Below are positions 51,107 to 59,986 of a DNA stretch of 64,000 nucleotides, piece after piece. Where the stretch lies: the NCBI RefSeq assembly GCF_003224335.1, contig NZ_QKLF01000004.1, positions 310,001 through 374,000 on the forward strand, in the 5' to 3' direction. This stretch comes from Curtobacterium sp. MCJR17_055. GTDB taxonomy: Bacteria > Actinomycetota > Actinomycetes > Actinomycetales > Microbacteriaceae. A model generated the notes under the pieces. The model worked only from the letters and a program-made list of their open reading frames with translations. It ran no database searches and was not told the DNA's origin. The position numbers and the translations under genes are program-made. Position 1 is the stretch's first letter, and the number at the start of each line of letters is the position of its first letter.

Positions 51107-51958
51107 TCAGGCCGTCAGGACACCGGCCTCGGCGGCCGCGTGCAGGGCCTCCCGCCAGTCCCGCATCGCCGGGACCCCGACCCGCGCCCAGGCGTCGTGC
51201 CCGAGCACGCTGTACGCCGGTCGCGGCGCGGGCCGCACGAACGCGGAGCTGTCCGTCGGCCGGACGCGTTCCGGGTCCAGGCCGACCTCGGTGAAGATCG
51301 CACGGGTGAAGTCGTACCAGGACGCCTGCCCGCCGTTCGTGCCGTGGTAGATCCCCGCGGGGACCTCGGCGTCGAGCATCGCGACGATCTGACGGGCGAG
51401 GTCGCCGGTCCAGGTCGGCTGCCCGACCTGGTCGGTGACGACGCTCACGGTCTCGTGCGACCCGGCGAGCCGGATCATGGTCTTCGCGAAGTTCGGACCG
51501 CCGGCACCGTAGAGCCAGGCGGCCCGGATGACCATGGACGAGTCGGGAGCGATGCGGCGGACCGCTGCCTCGCCGGCCGCCTTCGTGCGGCCGTAGGCGC
51601 CGATCGGATCGGTCGGCTCGTCCTCGCGGTAGGGCGACGTCCCGTTGCCGTCGAACACGTAGTCGGTCGACACGTGCACGAGCCGGGCACCGGCAGCGAC
51701 CGCGGCGTCGGCGAGCACCGCCGGCCCCCGCGCGTTCACCGCGGCGGCGTCGTCCTCGTGCGACTCGGCGTCGTCGACCTTGGTGTACGCGGCGGCGTTG
51801 ACGACGACGTCGTGTCCGGCGACGGCGGCGGCCACTGCGTCCTGGTCGGTGATGTCGAGGTCGGCCCGGGACAGCGCGGTGACGTCACGACCGGCGAGCG
51901 CCTGCTGCAGGTCCTGGCCGAGCATGCCGGCCGCCCCGGTGATCAGGTACCGGGTCAT
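51107..51958 (-). CDS. rfbD: dTDP-4-dehydrorhamnose reductase
   Basis: The 283-residue SDR enzyme catalyses the last step of dTDP-L-rhamnose synthesis. It begins RYLITGAAGMLGQDLQQAL and has ADLDITDQDAV, VNAAAYTKVDDAE, STDYVFDG and YGRTKAAGE (catalytic Tyr-Lys). Its ATG overlaps the rfbB stop (ATGA at 51955-51958), so the two are co-translated. Confidence 0.95.
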   Translation of the reverse strand: MTRYLITGAAGMLGQDLQQALAGRDVTALSRADLDITDQDAVAAAVAGHDVVVNAAAYTKVDDAESHEDDAAAVNARGPAVLADAAVAAGARLVHVSTDYVFDGNGTSPYREDEPTDPIGAYGRTKAAGEAAVRRIAPDSSMVIRAAWLYGAGGPNFAKTMIRLAGSHETVSVVTDQVGQPTWTGDLARQIVAMLDAEVPAGIYHGTNGGQASWYDFTRAIFTEVGLDPERVRPTDSSAFVRPAPRPAYSVLGHDAWARVGVPAMRDWREALHAAAEAGVLTA

Positions 51959-52941
51959 GCGATGGCCGCGCGCTCCTTGAGCGGCTCCCACCAGGCGCGG
52001 TTGTCGCGGTACCACTGCACCACGTCGGCCAGACCCTGCTCGAACGGCACCTGCGGCTCGTAGCCGAGCTCGGCCTGGATCTTCGAGATGTCGACCGAGT
52101 AGCGCAGGTCGTGCCCGAGACGGTCGGCGACGCGGTCGACGTAGGACCAGTCCTTGCCGGTGGCGTCGAGGAGGAGCTGCGTGAGCTCCTTGTTCGTGAG
52201 TTCGGTGCCGCCGCCGATGTTGTAGATCTCGCCCGCGCGACCGCGGGTCAGGACCATCGCGATGCCGCGCGTGTGGTCGTCGACGTGCAGCCAGTCACGG
52301 ACGTTGTCGCCCTCGCCGTAGAGCGGCACGTGCCGGTCGTCGATGAGGTTCGTGACGAAGAGCGGGATGACCTTCTCGGGGAAGTGGTACGGGCCGTAGT
52401 TGTTCGAGCAGCGCGTGATCGACAGGTTCAGCCCGTGCGTGCGGTGGTAGCTGCGGGCGAGGAGGTCGCTGCCGGCCTTCGACGCCGAGTACGGCGAGTT
52501 CGGCTCGAGCGGACGGTCCTCGGCCCAGGAGCCCTCGCTGATCGAGCCGTAGACCTCGTCGGTCGAGACGTGCACGAAGCGCTCGGTGCCGTGGCGCAGG
52601 GCCGCATCGAGCAGGCGCTGGGTGCCGACGACGTTCGTCTCGACGAAGATCCCGGAGTCGCGGACCGACCGGTCGACGTGCGACTCGGCGGCGAAGTGCA
52701 CGATGGCGTCGACCGTCGGGACGACCTCGTCGAGCTTCGCGGCGTCGCGGATGTCGCCTTGCACGAAGGTGTAGCGGGGGGAGTCGGCCACCGGGGCCAG
52801 GTTCTCCAGGTTGCCCGAGTAGGTCAGGGCGTCGTAGACGACGACCTCGGCGCCTTCGAGACCCGGGTAGGCGTCCTCCAGGGTCCGACGGACGAAGTTG
52901 GAGCCGATGAAGCCGGCCCCTCCGGTGACGAGGATCTTCAC
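51955..52941 (-). CDS. rfbB: dTDP-glucose 4,6-dehydratase
   Basis: The 328-residue SDR enzyme converts dTDP-glucose to the 4-keto-6-deoxy sugar. Motifs are ILVTGGAGFIGSNFVRR, HFAAESHVDRSV, STDEVYGS and PYSASKAGSD (Tyr-Lys). Start ATG 52941. The predicted promoter (TAGACT, 53003-53008) gives a leader of about 55 bases with a small hairpin (GTCGGC...GCCGAC). Confidence 0.97.
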   Translation of the reverse strand: MKILVTGGAGFIGSNFVRRTLEDAYPGLEGAEVVVYDALTYSGNLENLAPVADSPRYTFVQGDIRDAAKLDEVVPTVDAIVHFAAESHVDRSVRDSGIFVETNVVGTQRLLDAALRHGTERFVHVSTDEVYGSISEGSWAEDRPLEPNSPYSASKAGSDLLARSYHRTHGLNLSITRCSNNYGPYHFPEKVIPLFVTNLIDDRHVPLYGEGDNVRDWLHVDDHTRGIAMVLTRGRAGEIYNIGGGTELTNKELTQLLLDATGKDWSYVDRVADRLGHDLRYSVDISKIQAELGYEPQVPFEQGLADVVQWYRDNRAWWEPLKERAAIA

Positions 52942-53002
52942 GCTGGTTTCCTTTTCGGTGGCCGATGGGCGTCGGCGGAGGAGCCGACGGCGGTCGGCCA
53001 GC

Positions 53003-53008
53003 AGTCTA
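53003..53008 (-). promoter_or_regulatory. -10 box of rfbB-rfbD
   Basis: TAGACT on the minus strand, about 62 bases before the ATG. Confidence 0.4.
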
Positions 53009-53040
53009 GTGGGGGAGGCGTGCCGCCGGGGAGGAGGCGC

Positions 53041-53982
53041 TCAGTCCCCGTACCGCGCGAGTTTCTGCAGGTCGAGCTGCTCCTCGGCGAGCGTCCGGTT
53101 CAACCGGGTCAGGTCCGCGACCACACCGATGGTGATCGAGAGCAGGGCGCTGATCATCAGCACCATGCCGAGGATGAGCGACTGCAGGTGGTTGCCGCCG
53201 CTGTCGGTCCAGAGGAGCACCAGGTACCGGACGAAGGGGATGAGCCCGGCGACGCCGAAGACCGCGCTGACCCAGGCGAACAGGGCCATCGGGCGGTACA
53301 TGAGGTACACGCGGGCGATCGCCGACCCGGACTGGAACATGTGCTGCCAGATGTTCTTGAACAACCGCGATTCGCGGGTCTTCGCGTTGGTCGTGATCGG
53401 GATGCTGGCGATCGCCAGGCGCTTGTAGCCCGCCTGGACGATGGTCTCCATGCAGTAGCTGAAGCGCGTGACGATGTTGAGCCGGATGAGCGAGTACTTC
53501 GAGTACGCGCGGAACCCGCTCGCGGCGTCCGGCAGGTCGAGGCCCGCGGCCCGGCTGGCGACCCAGGAGCCGAACTGCTGCATGGCCTTCTTGAAGCCGG
53601 AGAAGTGCTCGATGGTGCGGGTCTGCCGGTCACCGATGACGATGTCGGCCTCGCCGCGCAGGATCGGCTGCACGAGCTCGGTGATGTGCGCCTGCGGGTA
53701 CTGGTTGTCACCGTCGGTGTTCACGACGATGTCCGCACCGTGCAGGAGCGCGTAGTCGACGCCGTCGCGGAACGAGCGTGCGAGGCCCATGTTGGTGGTG
53801 TGCCGGACGAAGTGCCGGACGCCGTGCGCCTTCGCGACCTCGACCGTGCGGTCGGTCGAACCGTCGTCGATGATCAGGACCTCGATCTCGTCGATGCCCG
53901 GGATCGAGGTCGGGATCGTCTCGAGGACCGAGGGGAGCGTCTGCTCCTCGTTGAGGCAGGGGATCTGGACGAACAGTTTCAC
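53041..53982 (-). CDS. GT2 glycosyltransferase with two C-terminal membrane helices (DPM1/GtrB type)
   Basis: The 313-residue enzyme has a GT2 domain beginning KLFVQIPCLNEEQTLPSVLE. IIDDGSTDRTVEVA, NTDGDNQYP with the metal-binding DGD, and GDRQTR follow. Two long hydrophobic segments (about 230-250 and 265-285) anchor it. This layout is that of polyprenyl-phosphate sugar synthases, which load a sugar onto the lipid carrier used by GT-C enzymes such as the DUF2142-like proteins nearby. GTG start at 53982. Confidence 0.88.
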   Translation of the reverse strand: MKLFVQIPCLNEEQTLPSVLETIPTSIPGIDEIEVLIIDDGSTDRTVEVAKAHGVRHFVRHTTNMGLARSFRDGVDYALLHGADIVVNTDGDNQYPQAHITELVQPILRGEADIVIGDRQTRTIEHFSGFKKAMQQFGSWVASRAAGLDLPDAASGFRAYSKYSLIRLNIVTRFSYCMETIVQAGYKRLAIASIPITTNAKTRESRLFKNIWQHMFQSGSAIARVYLMYRPMALFAWVSAVFGVAGLIPFVRYLVLLWTDSGGNHLQSLILGMVLMISALLSITIGVVADLTRLNRTLAEEQLDLQKLARYGD

Positions 53983-54045
53983 GAGTCGGTGGGTCCCTGG
54001 TGTCGTCGGCCGGCGCGGTGATCCGGGTGTGGGAAGTCGGCGACC

Positions 54046-54051
54046 ATCCTA
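54046..54051 (-). promoter_or_regulatory. -10 box of the GT2 gene
   Basis: TAGGAT on the minus strand, leader about 56 bases. Confidence 0.4.
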
Positions 54052-54062
54052 CGTGGGCGCAC

Positions 54063-54076
54063 AGACTGCCAAGTCT
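54063..54076. promoter_or_regulatory. Inverted repeat AGACT-N4-AGTCT in a divergent promoter region
   Basis: A perfect 5-bp inverted repeat with a four-base spacer between the two divergent starts. It could be a small operator; chance is also possible. Confidence 0.2.
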
Positions 54077-54112
54077 ATGCAGCCTCATGTGCCCGCGTGC
54101 CACGATGGGGCC

Positions 54113-55234
54113 ATGGCAGCCCTCCGGTCGACCGTCGCCCGTCTCCTGGGGCGGACCACCCCGACCCCGTCCGCTCCGACCCCGTCCGCTCCGACCCCGC
54201 CGCTCGTCGGCTTCGTCGTGCACGGCGCAGGTGGCGTGCACCCCGCTTCCGCGCACGTCCGCGTGACCGGCAGGATGACCGCACTCGCCGCCTCCGGCGC
54301 TGCACGGGTCGCGCAGGTGGACCCGGTGCGCTGGGCGGACGGCTCCGACACCGCGCACCTCGACGTGCTCCTGGTGCAGCGCGACGCGTTCCCGCTCGCC
54401 GCGCTCGACGCCGCCCTCGCCCGCGCAGCGCGGGAGGGCACCCGGGTCGTCGCGGAGGTCGACGACGACTTCTTCACCCCGGAGGCCCGTGCCCGGTTGG
54501 CGCAGGCCGAGTACGACCCCGACCGCCTCGCCGCCGTCGACCGCGTGGTGCGGTCCGCCGATGCGGTCGTGGTGTCCACCGAGCCGCTCCGGCGGGTGCT
54601 CGCCGCGGAGGGCGTCGACGCGGTGGTCGTGCCGAACGGTGTGCAACCCGGCCTCTGGGACGCCGACGCGCACGAGGCGCGCGCCCGTGACACCGGCGGG
54701 ACCCGTCGCGTGCTCTACATGGGGAGCGCCACGCACGGCGGCGACCTCGACCTGCTGCGCCCGGTCTTCGCGGAGGCGACGGACGACGATGGCCGTCCGG
54801 TCCGGCTCGAGGTCGTGGGCGTGACCGGGGACGACGCGACCTGGTTCGACCGCCTGCCGTTGCCGGGCGACGCCACCCACTACCCGGACTTCGTCGCGTT
54901 CCTCCGCGCGCACGCCGGACGCTGGTCCGCCGGGGTCGCCCCGCTCACCGAGGACCGGTTCAACGACGCGAAGAGCGACCTCAAGTTCCTCGAGTACACG
55001 ATGCTCGGGCTGCCCTTCGTCGGGTCCGACCGGCCGTCCTACCGCGGCGCGGACCGGCACGGCGGCCTGCTCGCCGGCGACGACCCGGCGGCGTGGCGGG
55101 AGGCCCTGCGCACCGCCATCCGCGAGGCCGACGACCGGGTGGCGCGCGCTCGCCGGTACGTCCTGACGGAGCGCACGGTCGGGGTCGACCAGCCCGGCGA
55201 ACGCGCCTGGCGGGCTGCGCTCGGTCTGTCCTGA
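54113..55234 (+). CDS. Glycosyltransferase, GT-B fold
   Basis: The 373-residue protein has an N-terminal part with VVAEVDDDFFTPEARARLAQ and DAVVVSTEPLRRVLAAEG. The C-terminal lobe has RVLYMGSATHGGDLDLLRPV and SDLKFLEYTMLGLPFVGSDRPSY, a GT1/GT4-type donor site as seen in O-antigen and rhamnan clusters. A Pro/Thr/Ser run (PTPSAPTPSAPTP) lies near the start. Sugar unknown. ATG 54113 follows a CACGAT sequence by six bases, possibly a leaderless start. Confidence 0.8.
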   Translation: MAALRSTVARLLGRTTPTPSAPTPSAPTPPLVGFVVHGAGGVHPASAHVRVTGRMTALAASGAARVAQVDPVRWADGSDTAHLDVLLVQRDAFPLAALDAALARAAREGTRVVAEVDDDFFTPEARARLAQAEYDPDRLAAVDRVVRSADAVVVSTEPLRRVLAAEGVDAVVVPNGVQPGLWDADAHEARARDTGGTRRVLYMGSATHGGDLDLLRPVFAEATDDDGRPVRLEVVGVTGDDATWFDRLPLPGDATHYPDFVAFLRAHAGRWSAGVAPLTEDRFNDAKSDLKFLEYTMLGLPFVGSDRPSYRGADRHGGLLAGDDPAAWREALRTAIREADDRVARARRYVLTERTVGVDQPGERAWRAALGLS

Positions 55235-55298
55235 GTCGCCGGGGCGAGGCGTCCGCACGGCGTGCGGGGGCGCTCCCCGCGGCGGACCTGCCCCTTGC

Positions 55299-55304
55299 TA
55301 GGCT
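55299..55304 (+). promoter_or_regulatory. -10 box of rfbC (leaderless)
   Basis: TAGGCT ends six bases before the GTG at 55311. Confidence 0.5.
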
Positions 55305-55310
55305 GCAGCG

Positions 55311-55919
55311 GTGCAGATCCGCGAACTGAAGATCCCCGGCGCGTGGGAGTTCACGCCCGTCCAGCACGGCGACGCCAGAGGTGCCTTCCTCGAGGCCTAC
55401 CGCGCCGACGTGCTCGAGGAGACGGTCGGACACCCGCTCGACCTGCGGCAGGTGAACATGTCGATCTCGTCGAAGGGCGTCGCCCGCGGCATCCACTACG
55501 CCCTCGTCGCACCGAGCCAGGCGAAGTACGTCACCGCCGTCCGCGGCGCGTTCATCGACTACATCGTCGACATCCGCGTCGGCTCCCCGACGTTCGGGCA
55601 GTGGGACGCGGTCCGGATCGACGACGTCGACCGCCGTGCCGTCTACCTGTCCGAGGGACTCGGCCACGCCATCGTCGCGCTGGAGGACCAGAGCACGGTG
55701 AACTACCTGGTCAGCGCGCACTACGACCCCGAGCGCGAGAAGGGCATCAGCATCCTCGACCCCACGGTGGGCCTGGAGCTGCCGGACGGCATCGGCGAGC
55801 CGGTCCTGTCCGAGAAGGACACGAGCGCTCCGACCCTCGAGCAGGCCGCGGAGCAGGGGCTCCTCCCGACGTACGAGGAGTGCATCGCCTACACCGAGTC
55901 GCTCCGGACGAAGAACTAG
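55311..55919 (+). CDS. rfbC: dTDP-4-dehydrorhamnose 3,5-epimerase
   Basis: The 202-residue cupin epimerase has VNMSISSKGVARGIHYA with the catalytic His in GIHYA, AVRGAFIDYIVDIRVGSPTFG, and LGHAIVALEDQSTVNYL. It acts between RfbB and RfbD in dTDP-L-rhamnose synthesis. rfbA starts 12 bases later, so C and A form one operon on the plus strand while B and D form another on the minus strand. Confidence 0.95.
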   Translation: MQIRELKIPGAWEFTPVQHGDARGAFLEAYRADVLEETVGHPLDLRQVNMSISSKGVARGIHYALVAPSQAKYVTAVRGAFIDYIVDIRVGSPTFGQWDAVRIDDVDRRAVYLSEGLGHAIVALEDQSTVNYLVSAHYDPEREKGISILDPTVGLELPDGIGEPVLSEKDTSAPTLEQAAEQGLLPTYEECIAYTESLRTKN

Positions 55920-55931
55920 GAGGGGCAGCCG

Positions 55932-56795
55932 ATGAAGGGCATCATCCTCGCCGGGGGATCCGGCACGCGTCTCTGGCCGATCACCAAGGGCATCAGCAAG
56001 CAGCTCATGCCGATCTACGACAAGCCGATGGTCTACTACCCGCTGTCGACCCTCATGATGGCCGGCATCCGCGAGGTCCTCGTCATCACGACGCCGGAGT
56101 ACAACGACCAGTTCCGGGCGTTGCTCGGTGACGGGTCGGCGCTCGGCATGGACATCCAGTACGCCGTGCAGCCCTCCCCGGACGGCCTCGCGCAGGCGTT
56201 CGTCATCGGTGAGGAGTTCATCGGGGACGACAGCGTCGCCCTGGTCCTCGGCGACAACATCTTCCACGGCACCGGCCTCGGCACGAGCCTGCAGAAGAAC
56301 AACACCGTCCAGGGCGCGACGATCTTCGCGTACCACGTGGCCGACCCGACCGCGTACGGCGTGGTCGAGTTCGACGACGACTTCACCGCCGTCTCGATCG
56401 AGGAGAAGCCGACCGAACCGAAGTCGAACTACGCCGTCCCGGGCCTGTACTTCTACGACAACGACGTGGTCGAGATCGCGAAGACGATCGAACCGAGCGC
56501 CCGCGGTGAGCTCGAGATCTCCACCGTCAACGAGCGCTACCTCGAGGCGGGCACGCTCGGCGTCGAGGTCCTCGACCGCGGCACCGCGTGGCTCGACACC
56601 GGCACCTTCGAGTCGATGATGCAGGCGTCCGAGTACGTCAAGGTCATCGAGGACCGCCAGGGCCACAAGATCGGGTGCATCGAGGAGATCGCCTGGCGCA
56701 ACGGGTGGATCGACGACGACGCCCTCGCGGCGCTCGCCGCCCCGCTCGCGAAGAGCGGCTACGGCGTCTACCTGCAGAACCTGCTCCGCGGCTGA
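55932..56795 (+). CDS. rfbA: Glucose-1-phosphate thymidylyltransferase
   Basis: The 287-residue enzyme starts dTDP-rhamnose synthesis by making dTDP-glucose. It begins [17 protein letters not shown], then [28 protein letters not shown] and [13 protein letters not shown]. The length is exactly that of RmlA. AGGAGGGG ahead of the ATG is a strong ribosome site. It follows rfbC and precedes a glycosyltransferase by two bases. Confidence 0.97.
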   Translation: MKGIILAGGSGTRLWPITKGISKQLMPIYDKPMVYYPLSTLMMAGIREVLVITTPEYNDQFRALLGDGSALGMDIQYAVQPSPDGLAQAFVIGEEFIGDDSVALVLGDNIFHGTGLGTSLQKNNTVQGATIFAYHVADPTAYGVVEFDDDFTAVSIEEKPTEPKSNYAVPGLYFYDNDVVEIAKTIEPSARGELEISTVNERYLEAGTLGVEVLDRGTAWLDTGTFESMMQASEYVKVIEDRQGHKIGCIEEIAWRNGWIDDDALAALAAPLAKSGYGVYLQNLLRG

Positions 56796-56797
56796 CC

Positions 56798-58762
56798 GTG
56801 GCGCTGCGTGGCCGGCTCCGGCGCACCCTGGTCGGTGTCCGGCCGACGTCGGACGCACGCGCTGTGGACGCAGGGGCGTCCGACGGGAGCGGGCCGCGCC
56901 TCCCGGTCGACACCTCCCTCGAGACGGCGCCCCCCGTCGTCGAGCAAGGCCTGGCCGGGGCGTTCGACGCCGTCGTCACGGTGGCCGAGGGTGCGTACCG
57001 GGACGGCGCCCACGTGCCGACCGTGCGGGCGCTGACAGCGGCGGGGGCCGCGCGCGTCGTCGTCACCGTGTACGACGTCCACGCCGGGCCCACGAGCACG
57101 TACCCGCCGGTCACGGCGGGCGACGGCTGGACCGTGTCCCGGGACACCGTCGCGGCGACCTGGGGCGGCGCGGTCGCCGCCGCCCGGCCGCTGCTGCGCG
57201 CCCCGCTGGTGCTCGTGCAGGACGCGTCGATCGCGCTGCCGGACGGCGCCGCGGCCGCACTGGTCGCCGCCGTCGCGCCAGCGGGACCGGGAGGCACCGT
57301 CCCGGCCGACCGGGAGGCCGTCGTCGCCGTCCCCGTCGTCCGCACCCCCGACGACGTGGTGGCGAGTGCGGGCACGGCGCTGGTGCAGGGCACCGCTCCG
57401 GTGGCCGCCCTGCTGCGCGGGCACCCGGCGGAGGACGCCGAGCGGCTCCCCGACGGTGTCGCGGTGTTCGCCGGCGACGAGCCCTGCTTCGCGGCACGCA
57501 CAGCGCACCTCGCGCTTCCGGTCCGGACCGTCGACACCCGCACCGCGGTCGCCCGACTGACCCGGGACACCGCCGACGCCGCCGGCGGCACGTGCGTCGT
57601 GCTCCCGCTCGGTCGCGTCTACCGCACCGGGACCGTCCGTGAGCGGCGCATCGACACCGACGGCGCGGACGCCCTGGTGGTGTGGCGGGACCGCGTCGAC
57701 GACAGCGCCGAGCGGGTGCTCGCCGCGCTCGAGCTCGCCGTGGGCACCGTGGCCGCCGACCCCGCCGCGGCACCGGTGGCCCTCCGCGAACCGGTCCTCC
57801 GAGCCGAACGCGGCCCGTCGCGCCTGACGGCGCGTGAGCGCGGCGAGCGGCTCCGGTGGTCGGTCCGGATCGCCGCACACCCCGGCCCGCGCGGCGACGA
57901 CTGGGGGGACACGTTCTTCGCGCGCGACCTGGCCGCGGCCCTGCGGTCCCTCGGGCAGGAGGTCGTGGTGGACCACCGCGAGTCGCACGCCCGTCCGCTG
58001 TCGGAGCACCTGGACGACGTCACCCTGACGCTGCGCGGGCTCGACGACACCCCGGTGCACCCCTCGGCCACCAACGTGCTCTGGGTCATCTCGCACCCTG
58101 ACCTCGTGACGCCCGCGGAACTCGCCCGGTACGACCTGCGGTTCGCGGCCGGGCCCGTGTGGGCCGAGCGGACCGAGGCGGCGACCGGCCTGCCGGTGGC
58201 CCCGCTCCTGCAGGCGACCGATCCGGCCCGCTTCCACCCCGGTGCCGCCGAGGACGCGTACGCCGGCCTGGACACCGTGTTCGTCGGCAAGACCCGGCAG
58301 GTGTTCCGGCCGGTCGTCTCGGACGCGCTGCAGGCGGGGGCGGACCTGGCCGTGTGGGGCGAGGGCTGGGCCGGCCGGGTGCCGGAGGGGGTGCACCGCG
58401 GGACGTTCGTGCCGAACGAGGACCTGCCGGCCCTGTACCGGAGCGCCCGGGTGGTCCTCAACGACCACTGGGACGACATGGCACGGGACGGCTTCCTGTC
58501 GAACCGGCTGTTCGACGCCGCCGCGTCGGGTGCGCTCGTCGTGACGGACCCGGTGCCCGGCGTCGAGGAGCTGTTCGGCGGGGCGGTCCTGCCCTACCGC
58601 GACGTCGCCGAACTGCGGACGCTGCTGGGTCGGCGGGACACGGCCTCCGACGACGAACGCGCCGAGCGCGGTGCGCGGATCGGGACCGAGCACTCCTTCC
58701 GCCGGCGAGCGGAGACGCTGGTGGACGCCGTCCGGCAGCACCGGCAGCACCGGACGACCTGA
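56798..58762 (+). CDS. Large two-part glycosyltransferase
   Basis: The 654-residue protein has a C-terminal half (about 350-650) of the Glyco_trans_1_2/CgeB type: SVRIAAHPGPRGDDWGDTFF, NVLWVISHPDLVTP, FVGKTRQVFRPVV and SNRLFDAAASGALVVTDPV. The N-terminal half (about 50-330) looks like a degenerate GT2 fold (AAGAARVVVTVYDVH, APLVLVQDASIALPDGA) with no clear DxD. It probably adds a sugar, perhaps rhamnose, to a wall polymer. The GTG at 56798 is two bases after the rfbA stop, which suggests coupling to dTDP-rhamnose synthesis. Confidence 0.75.
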   Translation: MALRGRLRRTLVGVRPTSDARAVDAGASDGSGPRLPVDTSLETAPPVVEQGLAGAFDAVVTVAEGAYRDGAHVPTVRALTAAGAARVVVTVYDVHAGPTSTYPPVTAGDGWTVSRDTVAATWGGAVAAARPLLRAPLVLVQDASIALPDGAAAALVAAVAPAGPGGTVPADREAVVAVPVVRTPDDVVASAGTALVQGTAPVAALLRGHPAEDAERLPDGVAVFAGDEPCFAARTAHLALPVRTVDTRTAVARLTRDTADAAGGTCVVLPLGRVYRTGTVRERRIDTDGADALVVWRDRVDDSAERVLAALELAVGTVAADPAAAPVALREPVLRAERGPSRLTARERGERLRWSVRIAAHPGPRGDDWGDTFFARDLAAALRSLGQEVVVDHRESHARPLSEHLDDVTLTLRGLDDTPVHPSATNVLWVISHPDLVTPAELARYDLRFAAGPVWAERTEAATGLPVAPLLQATDPARFHPGAAEDAYAGLDTVFVGKTRQVFRPVVSDALQAGADLAVWGEGWAGRVPEGVHRGTFVPNEDLPALYRSARVVLNDHWDDMARDGFLSNRLFDAAASGALVVTDPVPGVEELFGGAVLPYRDVAELRTLLGRRDTASDDERAERGARIGTEHSFRRRAETLVDAVRQHRQHRTT

Positions 58763-58811
58763 CCGGGTCCGGCCCGCATCGAGCCGGGCTCGGCCCGGGC
58801 GCTGTCCGACG

Positions 58812-59936
58812 TCAGCGCGAGCGGACCCGGCGGGCCAGACCGGCGGCCCGGTCGGCCACCTGCACGATCCGGCGCTGGCGGAACGCCGCAGTCTCGGCCC
58901 GGGCGGCTTCGGCGCGCTCCCGCTCGAACTGCACGGTCTCCCGCAGCGTCGTCGCGGTCGCCTCGGCCGCGCGCACGGCGTCCTCGAGCTCGTCGATCCG
59001 CTGGTCGCGTGACGCCACGGCACGCCCGAGGGCCTGCAGCTCGTGGAGCTCGTCGGCCGGGACGAGGGGCTCGGCCGGGGTGTCGAGCGCCGTCGAACCG
59101 GCCCGACGCAGCACCTCGGCGATCGTGTCGTCGCGGGTGAAGGGGCCGGCCGCGGCGTCCTCGTCGGTGACGAAGCGGAGCGAGAACACGGCCTGCAGCA
59201 CCCCCTCCTGCAGCCGCCGGTAGTCGCGCATGCCGTGGTGCCGGGGGCTCGGGGTCAGGTCCGGGTTCGCCTCGTAGCTCCGACCGCTCACGTCGACACG
59301 GTGTTCGTACTGCGCCCAGGACCGCCACGGCAGGTGCAGGACCTCGAGCTCGAGCCCGGCCGGCACGGGGGCGCCGTTCGCGACGCTCGCCCGGTGGTTG
59401 CCCTGCACGACGGTGACGCCCGGGTCGCCGACGTGGACGGTGTTCGGGGTCGGGGGAGCGACCAGGCCGGCGGCACGCAGCTCGTCGACGGAGCGCTCGT
59501 CCCGCCAGTGGAGACGCTCGAGGCCGGCACCGGACGTGGCCATCGCGCCGGTGAGGTTGACGACGGGCACGAAGAACGCGCCGACCACCGGGTCGAGCTC
59601 CTCGAAGACCTGCCGGACCGTCCGCGTCCGGTCGACCGGCACGATGAACTCGTCCGCGTCGGCGTTGACGACCCAGTCCGCGCCGTGGACCGATGCGGCC
59701 TCGCGCGCCATCGTCGTGACGACGACGCCCTGCTGCTTCCGGTGCACCGGGTCGTGTCGCAGGTCCACCGTGACGTCGTCCCGCTCGGCGAAGGCGGCGA
59801 GCAGCTCGGCCGTGCCGTCCACCGACCCGTTGTCGGTGATGACGAAGACGTCGAAGCCCTGGGCGACGTGGTGGTCGAGCCAGGCGGTGATGACGTCCGC
59901 TTCATCGCGGACCATCAGGGTGACGGCGAGGATCAT
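58812..59936 (-). CDS. GT2/GT92-like glycosyltransferase with C-terminal coiled coil
   Basis: The 374-residue protein begins ILAVTLMVRDEADVITAWLDHHVAQG, the start typical of the DUF23/GT92-like GT2 group. ITDNGSVDGT, NADADEFIVP (metal site) and LPWRSWAQYEHRV follow. The last ~80 residues are charged heptads (QRIDELEDAVRAAEA and so on), a likely coiled coil. It may assemble with the other glycosyltransferases. GATAAC in the leader, near 59979, is a possible -10. ATG 59936 with CCGGAGC ahead. Confidence 0.82.
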   Translation of the reverse strand: MILAVTLMVRDEADVITAWLDHHVAQGFDVFVITDNGSVDGTAELLAAFAERDDVTVDLRHDPVHRKQQGVVVTTMAREAASVHGADWVVNADADEFIVPVDRTRTVRQVFEELDPVVGAFFVPVVNLTGAMATSGAGLERLHWRDERSVDELRAAGLVAPPTPNTVHVGDPGVTVVQGNHRASVANGAPVPAGLELEVLHLPWRSWAQYEHRVDVSGRSYEANPDLTPSPRHHGMRDYRRLQEGVLQAVFSLRFVTDEDAAAGPFTRDDTIAEVLRRAGSTALDTPAEPLVPADELHELQALGRAVASRDQRIDELEDAVRAAEATATTLRETVQFERERAEAARAETAAFRQRRIVQVADRAAGLARRVRSR

Positions 59937-59986
59937 GGGGTGCGCTCCGGTTCGGGTGGGGATGCTCCCTGAGAGGTTATCGGGGT

